NCBI GenBank assembly: GCA_902728285.1
Contig: CACVBU010000824.1
Coordinates: forward strand, 389,307-453,306
DNA from: Clytia hemisphaerica
Lineage: Eukaryota; Cnidaria; Hydrozoa; Leptothecata; Clytiidae
Length of the DNA: 64,000 bases
Reading direction: 5' to 3'
This document shows positions 55,701 through 64,000 of the stretch, piece after piece (positions within the stretch are counted from its first letter, which is position 1; each line of letters begins with the position of its first letter). A model generated the notes under the pieces. The model worked only from the letters and a program-made list of their open reading frames with translations. It did not search any database and was not told the DNA's origin. A program made the position numbers and the translations under genes.

Positions 55701-57925
55701 TTCGCATTCTTCAGGTGTTGAATAACCAACTAAAAAAAGGAAGAATTCAATGAAAAAAAATATGAAACACTAAAGAATTTATTGGCAATCGATTATATTT
55801 TAAAGAGCATAGAGGAAACCTTCAATTTCCGTTCCCTAAACTTTTTTGTACAAAAAATAGTGATTTGCACACACTTTAATTCTCATTATGTTTTTTGAAC
55901 ATTTTTTGTGCAAATACTTTACCCTCAAGACAGATAACGAGTTGATTCTACTTCAATATTTTAATCATAAAATTTTTGTATCTTTTAATTTTAGCGCAGC
56001 CTTTAGTGCCCAAAAAAAGTCTTTTATTTTTGCACTTTTTTGACGTGCTAAAAGTATTACCCTGTGAATAGCCAAAAAAATAGAGCTTGATGAAATCAAC
56101 CAATATTGCCAATAATAATTTTCTTATTGTTTTATAATGAATATCCATAAGCTTGTCACTAATTTGTAATAAAAACTATGCTAATTTGTGTAAAATACAT
56201 TTATATACTAAACTTACGTTCAACTAACACCATTTCATTGAAAGTAGCTGGTTCGAAGTCTTCATAAAATGTGTCCTCCACAGTCGTTGTAATAGAAAAT
56301 TGAACAGCAATACCAGCCATTGAAGACAGTTCATTTTTCTCATTCATTTCTACACCATCACCAATTCGCTTGCATTGACATTCACACAAGGGTAAAAAAT
56401 CTTCAACCATTGATGGAAGGTTTAGAAGAAAGCTGTCAATTGTAGGGATGTCTTTTTCAGACCAAAGATTTTCGTCTGTTCTCCAAAGAGAGAGGAAAAT
56501 TAAGAGAGAACCTTGCTCCCAGCCCCAAAGCTCAACTTCAGCTATGGGTAATTCCTTCTTGACACACTCTTTCAATTCTCTCCATAAAGCTTTTGATTCC
56601 TCTGATTTACGGTTTTTAAATTTCTTGAAATCAATTTCAGATGATGTTATTTCAATCTTTAGTGGAACATTTTTTGTTTTGGTACTTTTCTGCTTCAATT
56701 TATTGAATCGTAGCATAGAAACTTCAAACGTTTCTTCTGTTATTGTTCGAAACTTAGAAAAGTATCTTTTAAGCAAATTTTTAAAAACTCTTTCAATATT
56801 GTCAGCCTCTGGGCATTCCAAATGAAAGCGGATTTTTTTCTTGAATTGGAAATGCACATCGACTTTCAAGTTCCCATTACAAAGAAGAGCTTGTGTAGCT
56901 TCAATCTTCTGGAATATTTGCGTTAGCTTATTTTCAGTATTTGAGAATGATTCTAGTTGCATAATATTCTGTATTCGGTTATCATAGATTAACAGGCTAT
57001 TTATAGTTGCAGCAGTGCACACAAGATCTAAAGTTTCAAGTTTTGCTTCCCTTTCAAGACTGGTGAGAATTGATGCAGTTGATAAATAATTCAACAAAAA
57101 CTTTACAGAAAACCAGATTGTATCTCTAATAGCTAGCCAAGAAATGCAATATATTGGTGCTTTTGGGTCATTAAATGTTCCTCTATCCATTTTCTCGCAC
57201 TCAAGTGGCGTCAAATGCATAGTGATGTTACGAAAGATTGATATAATGGATAGTGCCAACCGCAAAATTTGCATTTGACAGATGTTTTTTATGGATCCGT
57301 TGACGAGCTTCTCAAGAAGACTTTGCCAAGAACTCAATCTTGCTCCTCTCATTAGACAATGTAAACAAAGTTTACAATTTTTACAGCATATATTTTTATT
57401 ACTTTTACATTCAAAATTATTTTCAATACAGTGTTTGCATTTATGTTTCCCACATATCCCATCGTCGTTGACACAGCATCCTTTCTTACACTTTTCTTTT
57501 CCACAATTGGGACATTTGTGATCACAGTCAGAGCAACATTTATTCAGATGGTTGGCAGAATTTTTGCAACTCCACCTGGCTAAAAACTTTGTATCACATG
57601 TAGGAAAATCTTCTATTTCCCGAAGAATTTCAATGAGAAGATTTATGTCCAGTGATGAAATTTCAATTGATGGCTGAAATAAATCATTTCTTTTATCTTG
57701 ATAAACCAACTTGATAACTCCAGGGTTGTTGGTGATATTAGAAAAGTTTTTAACTTTATCCTTTTGTCTTGTAAAAATTTTACTTAAAGCAATACCACCA
57801 TCTGTTTCTGCTGGCTCAGCTAATAAGGCGAAATGTGCAAGAAGTTTGTGAAGTGCATACTGCCCTACAGAGATTACCACAAAAAGTTGTTGATGATGAA
57901 GATGCAATGTGTCATTTGAAGCCAT
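52782..57925 (-). CDS. DZIP3-like HEPN protein with cysteine-rich insert and repeated acidic-serine exons (six exons, 838 residues)
   Basis: Exons 57925-56218, 55729-55598, 55240-55088, 54688-54581, 53418-53290 and 53068-52782 join in frame (2517 nt, 839 codons with stop). The start MASNDTLHLH is the first ATG of the large exon. The first exon has SSLDINLLIEILREIEDFP, like the start of the DZIP3-like HEPN domain, then a Cys-rich block (residues about 120-190, with CPNCGKEKCKKGCC and CKHC) and FRNITMHLTPLECEKM, where R232-x4-H237 fits the HEPN R-x4-6-H nuclease motif. The later part has VELWGWEQGSLLIFLSLW, resembling the 'GS' strand seen next to such domains. HEPN proteins act in RNA cleavage or RNA-linked immunity; this is inference. 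The four middle exons are all phase 1-1 and multiples of three, and three of them plus the last carry S/D-rich motifs (DTDSEVL, NSDSDVFF, NSDSQIWF, DTDSELLF). The C-terminus is basic with a PSLNPRPV duplicate. Confidence 0.75.
53825..54495. repeat. long inverted repeat in an intron of the DZIP3-like gene
   Basis: 53825-54085 (ttaaagtct, gtgtgcac, cctataacttttgaaggaattc) is the inverted, about 90% similar copy of 54236-54495. Each arm is about 260 bp with a 150-bp spacer. Part of one arm (gaagatcttgtagaaaagtgctataac...cttaggaggtc) also occurs at 45148-45220, so it is a dispersed fold-back element. Confidence 0.75.
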
Positions 57926-58773
57926 CGTAAATCATTTTTAATGTTTCCTTTAAAAAACAAATTAAAAATAAGAGCCACTAAACATTATTCATCAGACATG
58001 TTCAAAAAGAGACTTAGGCGTAAAATCGTACCTTATTTTAAAGGAAGAAATTTTGGCAGGAATAAAATTTGGCAGATTTGGCCGGAATGCACCAAAAAAG
58101 TTCCTACCAAGTTTAACTTTTATTTTGCTCTTATTTCAAAGCTTCACAAAAAAAGAGCTATATACAACCATATCCTTGTGTAATGTTTTCATACCATGTC
58201 TAATCCCACCATAGCAATTAAGCCCCTTTTCTCAACTTCTTAACAGCTATAAAATTTTGGAAAAAATATACTTTTCAAGGCCTGAGATTACCCATCCAGG
58301 CTCTTTTGTATTCTTTAACTTCGCTAGCACTGAGGCAAATTTTTCTTCACCAGGAAAACTCTAACTTTCCAACTGTACTTTAAATCACTTGTAAATGCAA
58401 AGTTTTGAGGGAATTTCCCTTTTGTGACAAATTTTATGGCAATGATTGTAGCATTTCGCCGAGATGTGTATCAAAGATTAATGCAAAAGCATCAATTATC
58501 TTTTACTTGACTAGCAGGCAAAAGAATGCGCTGCAAAACAGATGGGATTTATAAAAACACGAGCCAACGCTTTTGAACTAAATTTTTAACATTAAACATG
58601 CTTTGAGAAATTACCTGAATTTTTAGTCATAGATGAAAAGATTTTAACCAAGCCAACCCTGAAAACTAATTTGAAGACGTCTTTCTAACCTAAAATTGAT
58701 TTGTGATTGACCCCTAAAAGTAAGTATTCTGTTTTGGGCCCAGTTGTTCAAAAATCAATTAGATTTAGCTTTA
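57926..58773. other. upstream region of the DZIP3-like gene
   Basis: No further gene is visible. The region just before the ATG (57926-57960) is AT-rich without a clear TATA box. The open frame 57941-58183 (plus) shows no domain or codon signal that I can trust. Confidence 0.4.
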
Positions 58774-59114
58774 GAGTACCAATTGATACTTGGTTCTTGA
58801 CTTTGCGAAAGCATCCTATAGATAGTGCAAGAATTTATCAGAAGTTGGAACCTTTTCCTTAGGGCTAGCTCAAAGCCTGTCTTAACTCTACTATCCCCAT
58901 GATACTTTCCAAAAACCAAGATTTCATTGTCTTAGGGGGCTCAATTCATGTTCAAAAATTCTTGTTTTGAGCATCATTGTGAAGATTTTTAGGATTTTAG
59001 AGTTAAGACAGGCTTTGAGCTAGCCCTAAGGAAAAGGTTCCAACTTCTGATAAATTCTTGCACTATCTATAGGATGCTTTCGCAAAATCAAGAATCAAGT
59101 ATCAATTGGTACTC
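58774..59114. repeat. inverted-repeat element with about 115-bp arms
   Basis: GAGTACCAATTGATACTTGG at the left is mirrored by CAAGTATCAATTGGTACTC at the right. The inner part (gcgaaagcatcctatagata / tatctataggatgctttcgc) is nearly perfect. The loop is about 110 bp. Confidence 0.8.
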
Positions 59115-59880
59115 ATTTTGGGCAAAAATTTCAGCCAAAAATGTACTTTTAAATCAATTTTACAAAACTAAGAGGGTCAGGGGAGTTAGAAGCCGCCTTT
59201 GAGTGAAATTTCAGCCTCTATAAGCTTTCAAAGAGTACCATATTTGATTTTCCTTGAAACCTTTCTGGAATGTAATGAGCAATCATGATTTTCAGATAAA
59301 ATTTACTTTTAACTGCCAATTACTGACTGCAATAGAATGACCTCAGCTCTAGTAAAAAAATGATAAAAAGCCTTTTTTGCCCAAAAAAAGCAGTTTCAAC
59401 AACTTTTTTCACCTAGTTTCATTGTTTTTTTATAAAAGATTTATCATAGCCCTTATATTATAACAAAGTCAGTGACCTACCCCTTTGAAGTTTGCCAATG
59501 GGCCAAAATATCCCAAATTTTAGTCATTTTTTGAGCATTGTTAAGAAAATTTTTAAATCAAGATTAAAAATTAATGGTAGATCACATATGTTTCTCTTTT
59601 GATCCTAAAAGACCAGAACAGAAGAGTTGGAGGTCAGACAATGTTGGGATTTCTCGGAAAATTGGGCTAAAGTTGGTACTTTTATGGTTCTATATCAAAA
59701 ACTTTTTAAGTGCAATGCCCAAAAATGTCAAAAACTTCAAATTGGCAAAAATCCGCCATTATGGATTTTCAGACCAAAATATTTTGGGATTTTACTCAGT
59801 TCATTGTACTTAAAAAATTTATCCAAAAATGAAAAAAATCTAAGTTTCAAACTATTGGAACTGACCCATTCTTAAAAAAA
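59115..59880. other. gene-free stretch
   Basis: AT-rich, with no domain or splice-supported exon. The text around 59766-59880 (cagaccaaaatattttggga, actcagttcattgtact) matches 53128-53220 (cagaccaaaatattttgaga, actcagttcgttgtact), a dispersed repeat also present in the DZIP3-like gene intron. Confidence 0.5.
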
Positions 59881-60725
59881 CTGGCTCTTAAATCCCGATT
59901 ACCGCTAATCGCGATTAAAATTTTGATTAGTTAATCCTGACGATTAGTTTCCGTTGTTCGAACGTAAGATTAACTAATCGTGGCAGACTTTTTGCCTGTG
60001 TTTTATCAAAGATCTTAATCCTGACATCACATTTTGAACGTTTCCAAAACATTCGAAAAGCTTTCTTTGTTTGAATATATCGCTTCAATGCAGCAACTTC
60101 ACCTTTTTTGTAGAAAAAAGCTTCTTAATCCTCGCTAATCCTGGGTCAGAGCAGGATTAAAATTTGGCTGATTTAATCGGAATTTTATCCAGATTTAAGC
60201 TTAAATTTTTTTGAACAACCAAGAGTAGTCTTGTGCTTACCGGCACTAAGGCGAAGGAAAGTTAGGTATTAGTTTACAGTTACCCGACCGCATGTGTTTG
60301 AGCTACTGCTTAAAAAATTTCATTATTTCTATTTTTTTTCAGTCCAATTATGAAAAACATCAATACATGACTTACCAATGGCTCTGAACAGCATGAAGTT
60401 GTGATGCTATCGTCTCAGCATACGCATTGTCTCCCGAAGCCTTCACGCAACTGACTTCATCCACACACTTTGTATCATCGCCACTCGCGCTCCCAAAGTG
60501 AAAAAAAGGATACAACAAGCACGCACCGGTACAAAATGAAGACGTTCTACTGCTGTTTACATTCGATCGTTCACGTGGGAGAGTTTATGGTAAAATAATG
60601 AATAACGAAATTTTGCCGCATCAAATTTTGAATTTATTGTAACGGTAAAAACTAATACCTAACTTCCCTTTGCCTAATCGAGATTTAATAAAAAATTATC
60701 CTAATCGGTCGCTAATCTACTTTTG
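59881..60725. repeat. element with GATTA-rich ends, containing a second element
   Basis: Both ends are rich in inverted CTAATC/GATTAG blocks (cgctaatcgcgattaaaa left; tcctaatcggtcgctaatc right). Inside, 60249-60676 is a separate element with ends GGCGAAGGAAAGTTAGGTAT and ATACCTAACTTCCCTTTGCC. Confidence 0.5.
60249..60676. repeat. MITE with GGCGAAGGAAAGTTAGGTA ends
   Basis: GGCGAAGGAAAGTTAGGTAT and ATACCTAACTTCCCTTTGCC are inverted copies with two mismatches, followed inwards by TAGTTT / AAACTA. Nested in the GATTA-rich element. Confidence 0.65.
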
Positions 60726-60734
60726 ATCAGGGGA

Positions 60735-60909
60735 TGTCAATTGAATCAATCAAACTCAATCGAAATGATAGATCGAACCCAATTGAAGTGATCGATCGGA
60801 CAATCGAAATCAATCAAAGTCGGAAAAAATGTAAAATTACGATTGGGGTCGATTGTCCCATCGATCACTTTGATTGAGTTCGATCGGGTTTGATTGATTC
60901 GATCAATCA
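60735..60909. repeat. imperfect palindrome of ATCGAT/CAATCA motifs
   Basis: TTGAATCAATCAAACTCAAT...GTGATCGATCGGACAATCGA pairs with TCGATTGTCCCATCGATCAC...TTGATTGATTCGA. The arms are about 70 bp with small indels. Confidence 0.65.
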
Positions 60910-60944
60910 TTTCCGATTGGCTTAGGCTTACATCTAGGCTTACA

Positions 60945-61531
60945 ACGACCCAAGGCATGGCCTGAACATGTTCGGGCCTCTTGATTAATACTTTTTAAAA
61001 ATGGCCAGATTTTCGAAAACTTGCTACAATCGCGCGTGTAATTTCAGGACCCAATATTTGTATTTTAAATTCCTTATTTTAGCAAACAAATTTAAAAATC
61101 TTCATCTTTATTCAAATGTATATTGTTCAAATATAAAAGTTAATCATCTATTTTCCAATTAAGTTAGGAAAATTATTAAAAAGAATGATTTGAATCTTAC
61201 ATAATATGGTCTTCTTTTTATTCTTTATCCCGTTCCCTTTTCTGGTGGTCTTCTCCTATTCGAAGCAGAATTTTTCTGGATTGTTTTTTGTACTGTTATA
61301 TATACAACTTTGTGAATCAAACTGGTATTTGGAACTTTGAATTTGTCTAATGAAAATATTTAAAAATGGATGATGATAAACCAGGAAAGGTAAATAAAAT
61401 CCGTATCAATTGTAAATACATGGCCCGAACATGGTCCGAACAAAATGTTCGGACCGATTCAATAATACTTTTTTGTGGCCCGAGCATGGTCCGAACAGGC
61501 CCGAACATGTCCGGGCCATGCCGTGGGTCGT
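60945..61531. repeat. hAT-like non-autonomous element with GGCTTACA duplication
   Basis: Flanked by GGCTTACA at 60937-60944 and 61532-61539 (8 bp, the size made by hAT transposases). The left end ACGACCCAAGGCATGGCC is the complement, with one change, of GGCCATGCCGTGGGTCGT. The arms continue with AACATGTTCGGGCC / GGCCCGAACATG, and further GGTCCGAACA blocks lie inside the right arm. Confidence 0.85.
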
Positions 61532-61802
61532 GGCTTACATCGTTGTAGCGTAGAAGCAACATGGGACTTGTTGATATCTGGCCTGTATTTTCACTTACTG
61601 TTAAATCTCTTTGACAACAAATTTGTTTTGATAACTCCACTAAGTTTATCAATCATACTTTCTGTCATAACATGTCACGATAGCTTTCACTGATAGCCGA
61701 ATGGATAATTAGAGAACGCTTTCCGTGGGGGGGGTAACACCCTAAATTTTTCCCAAAAAAGGAGGGGGCTGGAAGCACACCAGCTTTTTTGGGGGGACCT
61801 AT

Positions 61803-62126
61803 GTACTCTTAGGTTCCAAATAAACAGGCCCCCCCGCTTGTTAATTTTTCGAAAATTTTCCAACCCCCCGGACCTTATTAGGACCCCCCCCCCGTTTATT
61901 AATCTCTAAGAATATGTTCAGCTGTCAAAGAGAAGGCCCCTTATTTTGCTCTAAATAGCCTGATTTTAGCCTATCTTTACCTTATTTTTGGGTTTCAGAA
62001 GTACAATTTCCAACCCCCCGGCAATTAGGTCCCCCCCGTTTATTAAAAATCTAGAAAATTTTCCAACCCCCCCCCCCCCCCCGTTTATTCGAACCCCCCC
62101 CCCGTTTATTTGGAACCTAAGAGTAC
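61803..62126. repeat. C-run-rich element with GTACTCTTAGGTTCC ends
   Basis: GTACTCTTAGGTTCCAAATA and TATTTGGAACCTAAGAGTAC are exact inverted ends (20 bases), next to a TA-like site. The right part has four C-run plus CGTTTATT units, the longest C run 17 nt. Confidence 0.8.
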
Positions 62127-62307
62127 TTGGGGGAGCTAAAATCTTGTCACTTAAAACGTGAGGGTTAAAATAATTCAGCTTAATAGTTGGCTTCAATTAC
62201 TCAAATTGAAGCTCAAGAATCTGAAAAATTTATTGCCTGCCGCGCAATACTTTTATAGAAAGTGTCCAAAATATTTCATCTTTACAGTAACTTAGAACTG
62301 AACGCAG

Positions 62308-62655
62308 TGGGCTATTCCATTTTTAAACCATACAGTTACAGGCCATACAGGGGTATTGACGAACTTTTCCAGGGGGGTCTGAGCCTTGATTTTCCAAGGG
62401 GTTTTTGGTCATTTTCAGATTTTCCAAGGGGATTATTAAAGGTTTCAAGGTGTTTCCAGGGGGTTCTCCCCTCCTAAACTGGCATCAATAGTCGCTTTCC
62501 AGGCCCTTTTTCACAAAATTTCACTTTCCAGGGGTGTCGACCTGTGTCGACTCCTAATTTCCAGGGGATAGTTTGTTATCAAAGATTTCCAGGGGGGTTA
62601 GCGAAAAAAGTTTGTCAATACCGTACCCCTGTACAATTTTTTTTGGAATAGCCCA
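62308..62655. repeat. two nested MITEs
   Basis: The outer ends are GGGCTATTCCATTTTT and (A)TTTTTTTTGGAATAGCCC. The inner element 62346-62633 has ends TACAGGGGTATTGACGAACT and AGTTTGTCAATACCGTACCCCTGTA and six to eight TTTCCAGGGG copies inside. Confidence 0.75.
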
Positions 62656-62810
62656 ATAGACGATATCGGATTTAGATAAATGCAATGCATTCTGGTTTCT
62701 AGGGACTCTCAAAGGAATTATAATCTATTATAATTGATCTATTATAATTCCTTTGAGAGTCCCTAGAAACCAGAATGCATTGCATTTATCTGAATCCGAT
62801 ATCGTCTATT
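62655..62810. repeat. near-perfect 75-bp hairpin
   Basis: AATAGACGATATCGGATTTA (62655) to about 62730 is the complement of about 62736-62810 (TGAATCCGATATCGTCTATT). The only clear change is TTTAGATAAA against TTTATCTGAA. The centre is TATAATCTATTATAATTGAT. It abuts the nested MITEs. Confidence 0.85.
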
Positions 62811-63714
62811 TACATCCATTAAAAAACCCTTTTTTACTGGATCAATTTTTTGAGTGGAGCTAACAAAAAATTCATAAATCTTTAGGGGGACTTAACCTTT
62901 CCGCCATGCTGTTTTTTATAGACTTTCTTAGACTCTCTACTTTCTTTTTCTTCTTTTTTCAACGATCAGAAAGCAAGCCAATCAAAGATATTGCGCGAAA
63001 AAGACATGCCTATCAAATGCGTAGATGTACGGCATTCGGGACGTCTCAAGGACTTATATGTACGGCATTCGGGCTCAAAAGGTTAAAACTCAGGGGGGAC
63101 CTAATTTTTGCCTGGGAACTAAACCCATAGCATCAGCCTAGAGCTAAAAAATAAATAAAACTTATGAAATTTTAACAACAGATCTAACGGCACACGACAT
63201 GGACACGACATGAAAACCAATGCAAAAATATATAACTAGAATTTAAAACTTCCATGAATGATTGGCATTATATAAAGGTCTTACCACAGCATATGAGTGA
63301 AATGATGGTAGGGTAGGACGTAGATAAGGCGAAAATTCTGACAGAGTGCCTGTCCGATCCGAGTGGCAAGTGGCAAGGGGAATTCCAAAACGAACATTTT
63401 TTGACTGCGACTTTCACTTTCGTTTTCATGATAGCTTCGTGCGAAATCTCACCAATTTTAAGGAAGGCAAACAAAAACAAAGATGGCGGCTTTGATCAAA
63501 AACGAAAGTGTTTTTATCCTTCCCCGTCTCGCTTTACTGTTTGTTTTTTCTTTCTCCTTCATTATTCATCATAGTGCTAGTTTTTTAAAGTAATTTTTAT
63601 AACATAATCTTAGTTTTGAAATATCTTTTTACCCAGACCCGTCCCGCCCCGCCCCATGTAATTTTTTTGAAATGCAAATTTCATACCTGACAGCCAATCC
63701 CAATACACTATTTT
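62811..63714. other. gene-free stretch
   Basis: No gene. 62994-63075 holds a short direct repeat, TGTACGGCATTCGGG, at 63025 and 63059. The rest is unassigned AT-rich sequence. Confidence 0.45.
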
Positions 63715-63960
63715 CGTATTAGAACATAAAAAATTTTTAAGCCTTCGGATGTTTTTGATTTTTTGAGTTTGAGGCCTAAAAATGTTACATGTTCTTATTT
63801 TCCCCATTTTGTGAGTATTTTTGTGCATTTTCTTCCTGAGAAAGTTGGTGGTTGTTTTAGAGGGTGTCAAAAGCCTTAAAATGTTCTTAACTTTTTCTTA
63901 ACCTTTTGGCCATCGAATCCTTAGGTTCTTATATAGTTTGTTCTTATAAAAAAACGTATA
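63715..63960. repeat. TTATAAGAACA-type MITE, full copy
   Basis: The left end TTTTCGTATTAGAACATAAA and the right end GTTTGTTCTTATAAAAAAACG bracket the same interior as 24740-24990 (aagccttcggatgttttt, gttcttattttccccattttgtgagtatt, aaaatgttcttaac). Confidence 0.7.
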
Positions 63961-64000
63961 GCTTTTTTTAGGATAAATTTTCTTCCTTTAGTCTCAAAGA

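Overview
The window looks like nuclear DNA of an invertebrate animal: AT-rich, with intron-containing genes (consistent GT-AG boundaries and conserved phases), animal-type gene families (F-box/WD40, DZIP3-like HEPN, secreted peritrophin-like) and a very dense load of mobile DNA (Helitron, Penelope-like, LINE, copia, tRNA-derived SINEs, and roughly two dozen inverted-repeat MITE-like elements). A cnidarian or another non-bilaterian or early-branching animal would fit. The sequence alone does not fix the species.

Layout. 1-5.9 kb is gene-poor repeat DNA. 5.97-6.90 kb (minus) is a small two-exon gene for a secreted protein with two chitin-binding-like cysteine domains. 7.4-8.9 kb is a TTAA-flanked inverted-repeat element carrying a frameshifted PHD-finger/LINE-ORF1-like gene; a short relative without the gene lies at 23.6-23.9 kb. 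9.5-15.8 kb is a decayed Helitron with OTU protease, Rep and Pif1-type helicase parts. Just downstream, 16.27-16.55 kb holds the most striking feature: five hairpins that share a near-constant 14-nt loop but have unrelated, self-complementary stems, all enclosed by a long-range stem. Two further strong hairpins lead to a lysine-rich reading frame at 16.87 kb and two spliced-looking small exons at 18.6-18.84 kb. 20.4-20.9 kb is the 3' end of a copia element.

From 21.6 to 51.6 kb the minus strand carries a tandem F-box/WD40 family: a decayed copy (21.6-23.0 kb), an intact-looking eight-exon gene (24.6-31.2 kb) and a second intact-looking eight-exon gene (33.3-51.6 kb). Exon lengths and phases of the two good copies add up to uninterrupted reading frames. 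Their introns are filled with MITEs, SINEs, a head-to-head Penelope dimer inserted inside a MITE, a LINE split by a solo LTR, and a nested, opposite-strand, single-exon gene for a secreted two-module protein with a faint von Willebrand A-like pattern (40.2-41.7 kb). 52.8-57.9 kb (minus) is a complete six-exon gene (838 codons plus stop) with a DZIP3-like HEPN region, a cysteine-rich insert and four symmetric phase-1 exons that repeat an acidic-serine motif. 58-64 kb is gene-free and made largely of nested inverted-repeat elements.

Functionally, the F-box/WD40 proteins are probably substrate receptors of SCF ubiquitin ligases, and the DZIP3-like protein may be an RNA-related or immune-type regulator. 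The rest is mobile DNA plus the unexplained structured array.
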